NCBI RefSeq assembly: GCF_002008225.1
Contig: NZ_MRDH01000022.1
Span: forward strand, 110,669-174,668
Direction of reading: 5' to 3'
DNA length: 64,000 bases
Origin: Agrobacterium salinitolerans
GTDB lineage: Bacteria; Pseudomonadota; Alphaproteobacteria; Rhizobiales; Rhizobiaceae
Shown: positions 37,799 to 46,458 of the stretch, piece after piece
Position numbering within the stretch: position 1 is the first letter of the stretch
How the letters are laid out: each line of letters begins with the position of its first letter
Position numbers and translations under genes: made by a program
Notes under the pieces: model-generated
Seen by the model: the letters and a program-made list of their open reading frames with translations, nothing else
Told to the model about the DNA's origin: nothing
Database searches by the model: none

Positions 37799-37824
37799 TT
37801 CCTCTCCCCGGCGGGGAGAAGAAA
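37799..37824. repeat. Solo arm of a family B repeat
   Basis: CCTCTCCCCGGCGGGGAGAA with flanking bases is one terminal arm of the RIME-like element. It abuts the stop codon of the LysR gene and, being a perfect stem, may serve as its terminator. Confidence 0.65.
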
Positions 37825-38727
37825 CTACCCTGCCGTCGCCTCGCGCATGAAGCGCTCAATGAAGTCCGCAAGCTTGGAGGCGGCGAAGGACAATTGCCGG
37901 TCCGGCGCAACGCAGAGATCGATCTGGGTGTGGATACCTTTCTTGCCGGAGAGCGGAACGGCGACCATCTGTCCGCTGCGGATTTCACGCGCCACCGAAA
38001 GCGCCGGCAAAAGCGTGGCGGCGGCGTGGCCCAGCACCAGTTCCTTCAGCATTTCCAAAGAGCTGGTGATGAAGACGGGATCAAGCTCGATGCCGGCATC
38101 GGCAAACATCGTGTCGAAGGCCTGACGCGCAGCGAAACTCTTGTCCGGCAGGGCGAGCGGCAGCCCGACCAGCTCTTTGAGCGAAACTTCCGCCTGCCCG
38201 GCAAGCGCATGACCGGCGGGAAAGATCGCGTCATAGCTGATACGGGTGCGCGAGCGCACTTTCACACCGGAGACTTTCGGCGCGAACAGGCTGACGACCA
38301 GGTCCGCTTCCGCCGCCCCCAGCGCCTCCATTGCCTGGCGGGCGCTGGTAATATGCACCTCGAAACGCAGCTTCGGATATTTCAGGCTGAACTGCGCCAG
38401 CACCGGCGCCAGAAGGTTCGCCACCGTCGCACCATTGGCATAGACCGTGACCCGGCCGCGTTGCAGGCCTTTCAGATCGTCTATCAGTTGGTGCACATGG
38501 TCGAGTTCCCGCAGCGTCTTGCCGGCGCGGGCGGCGAGCAGCTCCCCCGCAGCGGTCAGCTTCACGCCACGGCTGGAACGCTCCACCAGAGGCGAGCCGA
38601 AATAATATTCGAGGTTCTCTATCTGCCGGCTCACCGCTGTCGGCGCCACATTCAGGTTTTCCGCCGCGGCGCGCATGGAATTGGTGCGGACCAGTTCGTC
38701 GAAATACATCAGTGCGCGCAATTGCAT
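37825..38727 (-). CDS. LysR-family transcriptional regulator
   Basis: A 300-aa LysR regulator. The N-terminal HTH (residues 1-60) reads RALMYFDELVRTNSMRAAAENLNVAPTAVSRQIENLEYYFG in the expected position, with the effector-binding fold (about 90-295) after it. The ATG at 38727 gives the standard LysR N-terminus; the frame upstream of it crosses unrelated sequence. It lies 205 bp upstream of the binding-protein gene at 36081-37619 on the same strand and is the best candidate for its control. The effector is unknown. Confidence 0.9.
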   Translation of the reverse strand: MQLRALMYFDELVRTNSMRAAAENLNVAPTAVSRQIENLEYYFGSPLVERSSRGVKLTAAGELLAARAGKTLRELDHVHQLIDDLKGLQRGRVTVYANGATVANLLAPVLAQFSLKYPKLRFEVHITSARQAMEALGAAEADLVVSLFAPKVSGVKVRSRTRISYDAIFPAGHALAGQAEVSLKELVGLPLALPDKSFAARQAFDTMFADAGIELDPVFITSSLEMLKELVLGHAAATLLPALSVAREIRSGQMVAVPLSGKKGIHTQIDLCVAPDRQLSFAASKLADFIERFMREATAG

Positions 38728-38846
38728 GGGGTGGGTACCTTTTTCGGGTGGGTCGGCGTTGGCGGCCAGCATACCACCGCGGCGGGGAGAGAGAATACAT
38801 CGGCCGGGACGTTGACGGCGCATAAGAAGCGAGAGGTTGCAGGTCG

Positions 38847-38974
38847 TTTCTTCTCCCCGCCGGGGAGAAGGTGGCGCGTAGCGCCGGATGAGGGGGCGAC
38901 GGCAGAGAGATGCGGAGAGCTGGCCCCCTCATCTGCCCCTTCGGGGCATCTTCTCCCCGGGCGGGGAGAAGAAA
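38847..38974. repeat. RIME-like mosaic repeat, family B (copy 2)
   Basis: A 128-bp element with the same terminal arms as the copy at 15838 (left arm 38847-38870; right arm 38950-38974 with one inserted G), and inner stems GATGAGGGGGC and GCCCCCTCAT. It lies between the end of the third importer operon and the LysR gene promoter. Confidence 0.85.
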
Positions 38975-38994
38975 GGGAGGCAACGCCTCGCCAA

Positions 38995-39744
38995 TCAAAC
39001 GCGCTTGAAACCCTCGCTCGCCACAAGCAGCTGGCGGGTATAATCCGCGCTGAATTCCCGGCTTTCCAGCGCCTCAGCCTCCAGCATTTCCACCACCTTG
39101 CCACTTTTCATCACAGCAAGGCGATCGCACATGTGGCTGATGACGCCGAGATCGTGGCTGACCATAACGAAGGTGAGATTGCGGTCCTTGCGGGCCTGTT
39201 CCAACAGGTTAAGAATTTCCGCCTGAATGGAGGCGTCGAGCGCCGAAGTCGGCTCGTCCAGCAGCAGGATTTTCGGCTCGACGATCAGCGCACGCGCAAT
39301 GGCGATGCGCTGGCGCTGGCCGCCGGAAAGCTGGTGCGAATACCGAAAGCGGAAGCCGGAACCGAGCCCCACCTCGTCCAGTGCGCGGGCAATGCGCTGT
39401 TCGCGATTGTCGAGACCGTGGATGACCAGCGGTTCGAGCAGCAGCGCATCCACCGTCTGGCGCGGGTGCAGCGAACCATAGGGGTCCTGGAATACCATCT
39501 GCACATCGCTATAAAAGCTCTTGTCGCGGTGCTTGCCGGCATAGGAGCGCCCTGCCACCATCAGCGAGCCTTCGTCGAAATGGTTTAGGCCGGCAATGGC
39601 GCGCAGCAGGGTCGACTTGCCGGAGCCGGACTCGCCGACGATACCGAAGGATTCACCCTCGGCCACATCGATGCTGACGCTGTCGAGCGCGATGTAACCG
39701 TCGAAATCGACCACCATGTCTCTGATAGAAAGAACCGTGCTCAT
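38995..39744 (-). CDS. Peptide-type ABC ATPase, DppF type
   Basis: A 249-aa ATPase with GESGSGKST (Walker A, about residues 35-43), LSGGQRQR and ILLLDEPTSALD intact. It is short for a DppF protein (usually about 320 aa) because the C-terminal peptide-transporter extension is missing, ending ...LVASEGFKRV. Its ATG at 39744 overlaps the stop of the DppD-like gene by four bases. It is the last gene of the five-gene importer operon 38995-44229. Confidence 0.92.
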   Translation of the reverse strand: MSTVLSIRDMVVDFDGYIALDSVSIDVAEGESFGIVGESGSGKSTLLRAIAGLNHFDEGSLMVAGRSYAGKHRDKSFYSDVQMVFQDPYGSLHPRQTVDALLLEPLVIHGLDNREQRIARALDEVGLGSGFRFRYSHQLSGGQRQRIAIARALIVEPKILLLDEPTSALDASIQAEILNLLEQARKDRNLTFVMVSHDLGVISHMCDRLAVMKSGKVVEMLEAEALESREFSADYTRQLLVASEGFKRV

Positions 39745-40577
39745 GCGCGCCACTCCGGCTTACGTTCCAGAACCGGCAGCGGATGCCGGTGACCGCCAAT
39801 TTCCGGCAGGCAGTTCAGCAGGCCCTGCGTATAGGGATGTTTCGCTTCCTTCAGATTGGCGGAGGACAGTTCTTCCACAACCTTGCCGGCATACATGACG
39901 AGAACACGGTCGCAGAACGAAGAGACGAGGCGCAGATCGTGGCTGACGAAAATCAGTCCCATGCCGCGATCCCGCACCAGTTTGTCAAGGATATCGAGCA
40001 CTTCCAGCTGCACCGTGACGTCCAGCGCCGACGTGGGTTCGTCGGCGATCAGAAGCTCCGGGCCGCAGACCAGCATCATGGCGATCATGACACGCTGGCC
40101 CATGCCGCCGGAAACCTCGTGCGGGTAAAGATCGAAGACGCGCTCGGGATCGCGTATCTGCACCGCTTCGAGCATGGCAAGCGTGCGCTGGCGCGCCTGG
40201 CTGCCGCCGATCTTTTCGTGGGTACGCAGCGTTTCCATGATCTGGCGACCGATGGTCATGACCGGGTTCAGCGAATATTTCGGGTCTTGCAGGATCATGG
40301 CCATGCGCTTGCCGCGCATGATCCTTCGCTCTTTTGCAGAGGCCTTGAGCAGATCGATATCGCCGAAGCGAAGGGCGTCCGCCTCGATACGCGCGTTTTT
40401 CGGGGTCAACCCCATGATGGCGCGGCCGGTCTGCGATTTGCCCGAGCCGGATTCGCCGACGATGCCGAGACGCTCGCGGCCGAGCGTGAAGGAAACCCCG
40501 CGCACAGCCTCCACCAGCCCGGTGCGGGTGGGGAAGGATACGCGCAGGTTCTCAACGGTCAGAAGCGGCGCGCTCAT
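39741..40577 (-). CDS. Peptide-type ABC ATPase, DppD type
   Basis: A 278-aa ATPase with GESGSGKSQ (Walker A), signature VSGGMGQR and [26 protein letters not shown] near the end is the oligopeptide-transporter motif. The glutamine after GKS, where Thr or Ser is common, is seen in several DppD proteins. Overlaps of 4 bp with both neighbours fix the start at 40577 and indicate coupled translation. Confidence 0.92.
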   Translation of the reverse strand: MSAPLLTVENLRVSFPTRTGLVEAVRGVSFTLGRERLGIVGESGSGKSQTGRAIMGLTPKNARIEADALRFGDIDLLKASAKERRIMRGKRMAMILQDPKYSLNPVMTIGRQIMETLRTHEKIGGSQARQRTLAMLEAVQIRDPERVFDLYPHEVSGGMGQRVMIAMMLVCGPELLIADEPTSALDVTVQLEVLDILDKLVRDRGMGLIFVSHDLRLVSSFCDRVLVMYAGKVVEELSSANLKEAKHPYTQGLLNCLPEIGGHRHPLPVLERKPEWRA

Positions 40578-41506
40578 TGGTTCGCCTCCTTGGGATCCAG
40601 CGCATCGCGCAGGCCATCGCCCAGAAGGTTGAAACCGAGGCTGACGATGAGGATCGCGATACCCGGCATGGCAGCAACCCACCATTGATCGAGAATGAAC
40701 CGGCGGCCGGCGGCGATCATCGCGCCCCATTCCGGCAACGGCGGCTGGGCACCGAGGCCAAGGAAGCCGAGACCGGCTGCGGTGAGGATGATGCCGGCCA
40801 TATCCAGTGTCACGCGCACGATCAGCGACGACATGCACAGCGGCATGACATGTTTTAGCACGATACGGAACGGCGACGCGCCCATGAGTTTGACCGCCGC
40901 GATGAAATCGGAATTGCGGAAGGTCATGGTTTCGGCGCGCGCGATGCGCGCATAGGGCGGCCATGAGGTGACCGCGATGGCGAGCACCGCATTTTCAATG
41001 CCCGGCCCGAGGGCCGCGACCAGCGCCAGCGCCAGAACGAGCTTCGGGAAGGCGAGGAAAATATCGGTGATGCGCATCAGAACCGCATCCACCCACCCCC
41101 CGGCATAACCCGAAACGGTGCCGACGATCAGTCCGATAGGAGCGGCGATGATGGCAACCAAGAGCACAACGAACAGGGTCAGCCGCGAACCGTGGATGAG
41201 GCGCGAAAGAATATCACGCCCCTGATCATCGGTGCCAAGCAGATAACCGGCCGTGCCGGGTGGCAGAAGCCGGGCATTACGCAGGTCCCCCTGCACCGGG
41301 TTATGCGGGGCCAGAACATCGGCAAACAGCGCCACGAATAGCAGCGCGATGATGATGCCGAGCCCGAGCAGCGCCAGCCGGTTTTCTGAAAAGCGCCGCC
41401 AGATGACATAGGCGCGCCCAAGCCGCGCCTGCCTGCGCGAGGCCGGCCGGTCAGAGAGCAGCCATTCGCGGCTATAGGGTTTGATCGTATCGGTCGAAAG
41501 GGTCAT
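40574..41506 (-). CDS. Peptide-type ABC permease, DppC type
   Basis: A 310-aa permease with GYLLGTDDQGRDILSRLIHGS, EAA loop DFIAAVKLMGASPFRIVLKH and the terminal GFNLLGDGLRDALDPKEANQ. Its 30-residue hydrophilic N-terminus precedes the first helix, as is common in DppC. The ATG at 41506 overlaps the preceding gene by four bases, so the much longer upstream frame is excluded. Confidence 0.93.
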   Translation of the reverse strand: MTLSTDTIKPYSREWLLSDRPASRRQARLGRAYVIWRRFSENRLALLGLGIIIALLFVALFADVLAPHNPVQGDLRNARLLPPGTAGYLLGTDDQGRDILSRLIHGSRLTLFVVLLVAIIAAPIGLIVGTVSGYAGGWVDAVLMRITDIFLAFPKLVLALALVAALGPGIENAVLAIAVTSWPPYARIARAETMTFRNSDFIAAVKLMGASPFRIVLKHVMPLCMSSLIVRVTLDMAGIILTAAGLGFLGLGAQPPLPEWGAMIAAGRRFILDQWWVAAMPGIAILIVSLGFNLLGDGLRDALDPKEANQ

Positions 41507-42570
41507 CGGCTGCGCGTCCTTGGATCGAGCGTCCGGTAAAGCAGATCGGAGAAGAGATTGATGCCGACGAAGATGGCGCCGATCACGATCGTGCCGCCGA
41601 GAACAGCATTCATATCCGCATTCTGCAGAGAATTGGTGATGTAGAGGCCGAGCCCCGGCCAGGCGAAGATGGTTTCGGTCAGCACCGAACCTTCCAGCAG
41701 ACCGGCATAGGAGAGCGCAATCACCGTCACCAGCGGAACGGCGGCATTGCGCAGCGCGTGGAACCAGATGATGCGCGTTTCCGAAAGCCCCTTGGCGCGG
41801 GCCGCGACGATATATTCCTGGGCAAGCTCGTTCAGCATGAAGGAACGCGTCATGCGGCTTATGTAGGCCAGCGAGAAATAACCGAGCAGAGAGGCCGGCA
41901 GGATGATGTGGCGGAAGAGATCCCACAACACGTCCCATTGCCGCTGCCAGATGGCGTCGATCAGGAAGAAGCCCGTGACCGGCGTGAAGGTGAATTCATA
42001 GACAATGTCCATTCGCCCGGGATAAGCCACCCATTGCAGCCGGGCGTAAAACACCAACAGCGCCAGAAGGCCAAGCCAGAAGATCGGCACGGAATAACCG
42101 ATAAGGCCGATGACGCGCACCACCTGATCGGCAAAGCTGCCGCGTTTCACGGCGGCAAGCACGCCAAGCGGTATGCCGAAGACGGCGCCGATGATCGTGC
42201 CGATGGTGGCAAGCTCTATCGTCGCCGGGAACACCCGCTTGATGTCCTCCATGACAGGATTGGTGGTGAGGACAGAGGTGCCGAAATCACCGGACAACGC
42301 CTGCTTCAGATAAAGGAAGAACTGCTGCCAGAGCGGCAGGTTGAGGCCGAGCTGCTCACGCACGCGCTCGACCACATGCGCAGGCGCGCGGTCGCCGACG
42401 ATCGCCAGCGCGGGATCGATCGGCACCACACGGCCAATGAAAAATGTGACCGCCATCAACCCCAGGAAGGTGGTGATGACGGTGACGGCGAAGCCGAGAA
42501 CGGCTTTCACGCGGGCGTTGGCACGGCGTTTGCCCTGCCTCGCCCGGCTGTTTGCTTCAACGATGCTCAA
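41503..42570 (-). CDS. Peptide-type ABC permease, DppB type
   Basis: A 355-aa permease, somewhat longer than usual because of an extra 20-residue basic N-terminus (RARQGKRRANARVK) and a longer periplasmic loop. The EAA loop is EYIVAARAKGLSETRIIWFH, and GSVLTETIFAWPGLGLYITN is the DppB end block. It lies 18 bp downstream of the binding-protein gene. Confidence 0.93.
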   Translation of the reverse strand: MSIVEANSRARQGKRRANARVKAVLGFAVTVITTFLGLMAVTFFIGRVVPIDPALAIVGDRAPAHVVERVREQLGLNLPLWQQFFLYLKQALSGDFGTSVLTTNPVMEDIKRVFPATIELATIGTIIGAVFGIPLGVLAAVKRGSFADQVVRVIGLIGYSVPIFWLGLLALLVFYARLQWVAYPGRMDIVYEFTFTPVTGFFLIDAIWQRQWDVLWDLFRHIILPASLLGYFSLAYISRMTRSFMLNELAQEYIVAARAKGLSETRIIWFHALRNAAVPLVTVIALSYAGLLEGSVLTETIFAWPGLGLYITNSLQNADMNAVLGGTIVIGAIFVGINLFSDLLYRTLDPRTRSR

Positions 42571-42588
42571 GAGACCGATCCTTCCGGA

Positions 42589-44229
42589 TCATTCCTTGGA
42601 GATGTTGTAGACATAGTTGGTGTCGAAGCTCGGACCGAGCTTCAGGCCTTTGAGCTTTGCGGAATAACCGGCAACTTCCGTCTGCTGGAAGATGATGACG
42701 AAGGGACCCTTCGCCAGGACTTCTTTCTGCAGGTTCTGGTAGATCGCCGCGCGTTTGGCACTGTCCTTCTCCAAAAGCGCCGATTGCGTTTCCTTGGTCA
42801 GCTCCGGAACGTCCCATGCATTACGCCAGGCAAGCGTCTTGTTCTTGCCTTCATCCGAATTGTCGTAGTTGATGGTGAAGGTTTCAGCATTCGAGTTCGG
42901 GTCGAAATAGTCCGAACCCCACTGACCGATATAGATATCATGCGTGCGGGCGCGGTATTTGGTCAGCGTCTGCTTGCCGTCGCCGGGAATGATTTCGAGC
43001 TTGATGCCGGCCTGCGCCAGCGTCTGCTGCACGCTTTCGGCAATGCCGGTCACCGGCTGGGTGTTGCGCACATCCATGGTCACGGTGAAACCATCCTTCA
43101 GGCCGGCCTTGGCGAGAAGCTCCTTTGCCTTGGCGACGTCGAGCTTGTAGGGGTTCTCGTCAAGCGCACCCAACTGCCCCTTCGGCAGGAAGGTCTGATG
43201 AATTTCGCCGATGCCCTTGATGATCGTCGCGCCGATGGCGTCGTAATCGACCAGATATTTGAAGGCTTCGATGACCTCGGGTTTCTTCAGGTTTTCGTTT
43301 TTCTGGTTGAGGCTGAAATAATAGACGGTGCCTTTGGGTGCGGAGGTGACGGCAAGCCCTTCCTTCTTGGAGACGGCTTCCATGTCGCCTGGCTCAAGGT
43401 TGCGGGCCACGTCGATATCGCCGTTTTCAAGCGCCAGACGCTGGCCGGAGCTTTCCTTCATATGGCGATAGACGACACGCTTCAGCTTCGGCTTTTCACC
43501 GTAATAATTCGGATTGGCTTCCATGATCACAGCCTCATTGGCCTTCCAGCCGAGGATCTTGTAAGGGCCGGAACCGGCATAACCGGTCTTCAGGTAGTCG
43601 TTGCCAAAATCCGTATCATATTTGTAATCGGCGCTCGGGGTTACGGATTTCGCCTTCTCCATGACCAGTTTCTTATCGACCACCGAAGCGACGGTCGCGG
43701 TCAGCACGTTCAGCACGAAGCTCGGCGCATAGGGCTTGTCGACCGTCAGAACGAAGGTATTCGCATCTGCAGCCTTCGCCTTCTCGGTGACGTTGTCACC
43801 GCTGAGGCCGAACTGCGTCAGCAGGAATGCCGGCGACTTGTCGAGCTTCACGGCGCGTTCGAAAGAGAAAGCCACATCATCGGCAGTGACCGGATTGCCG
43901 GAGGCGAATTTCAGGCCGGATTTCAGCTTGAACGTATAGGTCAGACCATCGTCGGATGTCGTCCAGCTTTCGGCCAGATCGCCGACAACCTTGGATGTGT
44001 CATTGATATCGATGGAAACCAGCTTGCTGTAGGTATTGCCGGTGACTTCGGCGGCGGAGAGTTCGAAAGCCTCACCCGGATCGAGCGTGATGATGTCGTC
44101 GATGGCAAAACCTTCGACCAGCGTATCGGCCGGCGTGGCGGCAAAGGCATGCGGTGCAGACAGCATCATCAGCGACAAGGCGGCACTGGTGCTGAGAATA
44201 CGCATGGATTTGTTGAGCGATTTGATCAT
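42589..44229 (-). CDS. Peptide-type ABC transporter substrate-binding protein
   Basis: A 546-aa SBP_bac_5 protein with a signal peptide (residues 1-30, ending PHAFAATP). The typical block KLKSGLKFASGNPVTADDVAFSFERAV is at about residues 101-127. The mature protein has no Cys-rich segment. It is the first gene of the operon with DppB, DppC, DppD and DppF subunits downstream. The dipeptidase encoded just upstream (44280-45335) on the same strand suggests that the ligand is a dipeptide or related amide. Confidence 0.93.
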   Translation of the reverse strand: MIKSLNKSMRILSTSAALSLMMLSAPHAFAATPADTLVEGFAIDDIITLDPGEAFELSAAEVTGNTYSKLVSIDINDTSKVVGDLAESWTTSDDGLTYTFKLKSGLKFASGNPVTADDVAFSFERAVKLDKSPAFLLTQFGLSGDNVTEKAKAADANTFVLTVDKPYAPSFVLNVLTATVASVVDKKLVMEKAKSVTPSADYKYDTDFGNDYLKTGYAGSGPYKILGWKANEAVIMEANPNYYGEKPKLKRVVYRHMKESSGQRLALENGDIDVARNLEPGDMEAVSKKEGLAVTSAPKGTVYYFSLNQKNENLKKPEVIEAFKYLVDYDAIGATIIKGIGEIHQTFLPKGQLGALDENPYKLDVAKAKELLAKAGLKDGFTVTMDVRNTQPVTGIAESVQQTLAQAGIKLEIIPGDGKQTLTKYRARTHDIYIGQWGSDYFDPNSNAETFTINYDNSDEGKNKTLAWRNAWDVPELTKETQSALLEKDSAKRAAIYQNLQKEVLAKGPFVIIFQQTEVAGYSAKLKGLKLGPSFDTNYVYNISKE

Positions 44230-44279
44230 AGGATCTCCCCTTTTGTTATAAGATTGATTTGGTTCGCTTAAAACTGTTC

Positions 44280-45335
44280 TCAGGCCGCCTCACGCCAGGC
44301 CTCAGACAAAACACGCAGCCAGTTTTCCCGGCATATTTTAGCAAGTTCTCCATCACCGTAGCCCGCCGATTTCAGCGCCGCAACCAGATTGTGGTTGCCG
44401 CTGGCATCCGCAATACCAACGGGTACAGTCGCGCCGTCGAAGTCCGATCCCAGCGCGACGCAGTCGATGCCCATACGTTCCACCATGTAATCGATATGGC
44501 GCACCATGTCGGAGAGCGGCGTATCGGCAATGTCACGCCCATCGGGCCTGAGCATTGTCACGGCATAGTTGAGGCCGACCAGACCGCCGCTTTCCCTGAT
44601 AGCGTCCATCTGCCTGTCGGTGAGATTGCGGGCGACGGGAGTGAGCGCATGTGCGTTGGAGTGGCTGGCGATCAAAGGCTGGTTGGTGGTCTTCGCCACA
44701 TCCCAGAAGCCTTTTTCGGTGATATGCGCGAGATCGATGAGAATGCCGAGCCTGTTACATTCCTTCACCAGCGCGAAACCGGCATCGGTGAGACCGGGCG
44801 CGGTATCGGGCGACATGGGATAAGAGAAAGGAACACCGTGGCCGAATATATTGTGCCGGCTCCAGACCGGGCCGAGCGAACGCAGGCCGGCGGCGTAAAA
44901 AACCTCCAGCGCGTCGAGATCGGCCCCGATAGCCTCGCAGCCCTCCATATGCAGCACGGCAGCGAAAATATCGTCGGCAAAGGCCTTGCGGATATCAGCC
45001 GTGGAGCGACAAAGCCGCCAGGCGCCGGCGCGGTCCAGCCTCAGCGCAATCGCCGCCTTTTCCATGGCGATATCGAGTGAGGGCTGGCGCTCCAGCGGTG
45101 AAGCGAGCGGCGTGTTGTAATGGCCGCTGTCGTCCGGCTCCTGAAGAATGAGATCGCCGGAGGGAATATAGATGGCGCAGATGCCGCCGCCAAGACCGCC
45201 TGCCCTTGCACGCGGACCGTCTATATGGCCTTCGCGTGTTCCGTTCTTGAATTCGGCCACCGGATCGGCGCCGGCCTTGCTGTTGCGCCACAACCGAAGC
45301 AGCACATCATTATGACCGTCGAACACTGCATGCAT
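44280..45335 (-). CDS. M19 membrane-dipeptidase-family peptidase
   Basis: A 351-aa zinc dipeptidase of the renal dipeptidase family. The binuclear metal site is visible: HxD at H8/D10 (DGHND), the bridging Glu in HMEGCEA, the histidine in ASHSNAH and the acid motif GSDFDGA. Members split dipeptides, often with a D-residue or dehydro-residue at the C-terminal side. The ATG at 45335 is chosen because the metal motif has to follow the N-terminus closely. The gene ends 50 bp before the binding-protein start, so it heads the transport operon. Confidence 0.93.
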   Translation of the reverse strand: MHAVFDGHNDVLLRLWRNSKAGADPVAEFKNGTREGHIDGPRARAGGLGGGICAIYIPSGDLILQEPDDSGHYNTPLASPLERQPSLDIAMEKAAIALRLDRAGAWRLCRSTADIRKAFADDIFAAVLHMEGCEAIGADLDALEVFYAAGLRSLGPVWSRHNIFGHGVPFSYPMSPDTAPGLTDAGFALVKECNRLGILIDLAHITEKGFWDVAKTTNQPLIASHSNAHALTPVARNLTDRQMDAIRESGGLVGLNYAVTMLRPDGRDIADTPLSDMVRHIDYMVERMGIDCVALGSDFDGATVPVGIADASGNHNLVAALKSAGYGDGELAKICRENWLRVLSEAWREAA

Positions 45336-45540
45336 GGGAAGAAATTCCAGTAACCGGCAAGAACAAAGGGAGCGGGCAGACGCCGGGATGACACCGCGCG
45401 AAAGCAAACCGACGCACCATTCGCCGACCGCTATTGTCTGTCGGCGGTGATCTTAGGCCGATCTCACAAAGCTTCGCAAGACACAAATTAGGCAGCGGTG
45501 AAATTATCACCACTTGCCTTTTGGCGGAATTTGCGTTTCG

Positions 45541-46248
45541 TCAGGCGCGCCAGCCGCCTTCCGCTTTGGTGAGCAGCGGCGTTGAAAAAACACCCCTCAC
45601 CCGCTCCGGCCACTCCGGCCCGAAAGCGGCGATTTTTTCCCGCCAGCGATCCGATTGCAGCATGGCTGCGCCGATGACGGCAGGCCGAATGCCGGAGGCG
45701 GCGAGAAGCGAAAGACCCGATATGATGGAACTGCCGCTGGAGATCACGTCATCCACCAGCGCCACGCGCCGGTTCTCGATGAGCGGCAGCATGCGCGGAT
45801 CGATATAGAGCCGTTTTTCCTGCCTTGTGGTGATGGAGGACATCGGCACCGACAGTTCCTCCAGATACCAGAATTTGCGCGAGGTGCCGAGCGGCACGTA
45901 ACGGGAATGGCCGAGATGCCTGGCGACAGCGGCGGCAAGCGTCAGCCCCAGCGTCGGCAGGCCGATGACGACATCGGGCTTGAAGGGAAGAAGTTTTGCA
46001 GCCAGATCGGCCGCCAGCACCTCCAGCACCTCAAAAGAAGCCTGATTGACGATGAGCGAGGCAAGCGCATGTTCGCCATCCGCCAGCGGCCTTATCGGCA
46101 GACAGATCTGCCGGCCGTCATCCAGCTCCGCCGGAAAGAAGGTGGAATGCGGACCGGCCGTATCGAAGGTGGCGGGCGGAAGTATATCCTGCCAGAACTC
46201 ATGAGGCGCGGCGGGGGATGGGACGACGGGCGATGCGGATGACGGCAT
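45541..46248 (-). CDS. Phosphoribosyltransferase-family protein
   Basis: A 235-aa protein with a type I phosphoribosyltransferase fold. The PRPP-binding signature VALVDDVISSGSSIISG is at about residues 160-176, and DVVIGLPTLGLTLAAAVARHLG is the preceding fold element. The aromatic stretch KFWYLEEL in the flexible loop region and a long N-terminus distinguish it from the common purine and orotate enzymes; the substrate is unknown. The ATG at 46248 is preferred over 46308. It lies upstream of the dipeptidase on the same strand (205-bp gap without a gene) and divergent from the second M20 hydrolase. Confidence 0.82.
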   Translation of the reverse strand: MPSSASPVVPSPAAPHEFWQDILPPATFDTAGPHSTFFPAELDDGRQICLPIRPLADGEHALASLIVNQASFEVLEVLAADLAAKLLPFKPDVVIGLPTLGLTLAAAVARHLGHSRYVPLGTSRKFWYLEELSVPMSSITTRQEKRLYIDPRMLPLIENRRVALVDDVISSGSSIISGLSLLAASGIRPAVIGAAMLQSDRWREKIAAFGPEWPERVRGVFSTPLLTKAEGGWRA

Positions 46249-46458
46249 CGTTCTTTTCCTTTCAGGAGCGGGGCGGCGAAAAGCGCTCACATTTTTCAGC
46301 CACGCCAACCCGGTTCTTCACATCAGGCATTTTAACAAGCGCAACATGCTGCGGGTTCATTTCATTGGCTTTTTCAGCTAGAAGGAAACAAAGCAACAGG
46401 CATTCGGACGAACCCACCTATGACGCGGGTTTTTCCCATATTCAAGGACAAGCCGCCC

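Noticed and set aside
35952..39588. Two long plus-strand frames (533 and 660 codons)
   Set aside because: Antisense to the binding protein, LysR and DppF genes and crossing two repeats; no family motifs.
41758..44271. An 837-codon open frame on the plus strand
   Set aside because: It is exactly antisense to the DppB and binding-protein genes, which have full family motifs and coupled starts. Long antisense frames are expected at this GC content.
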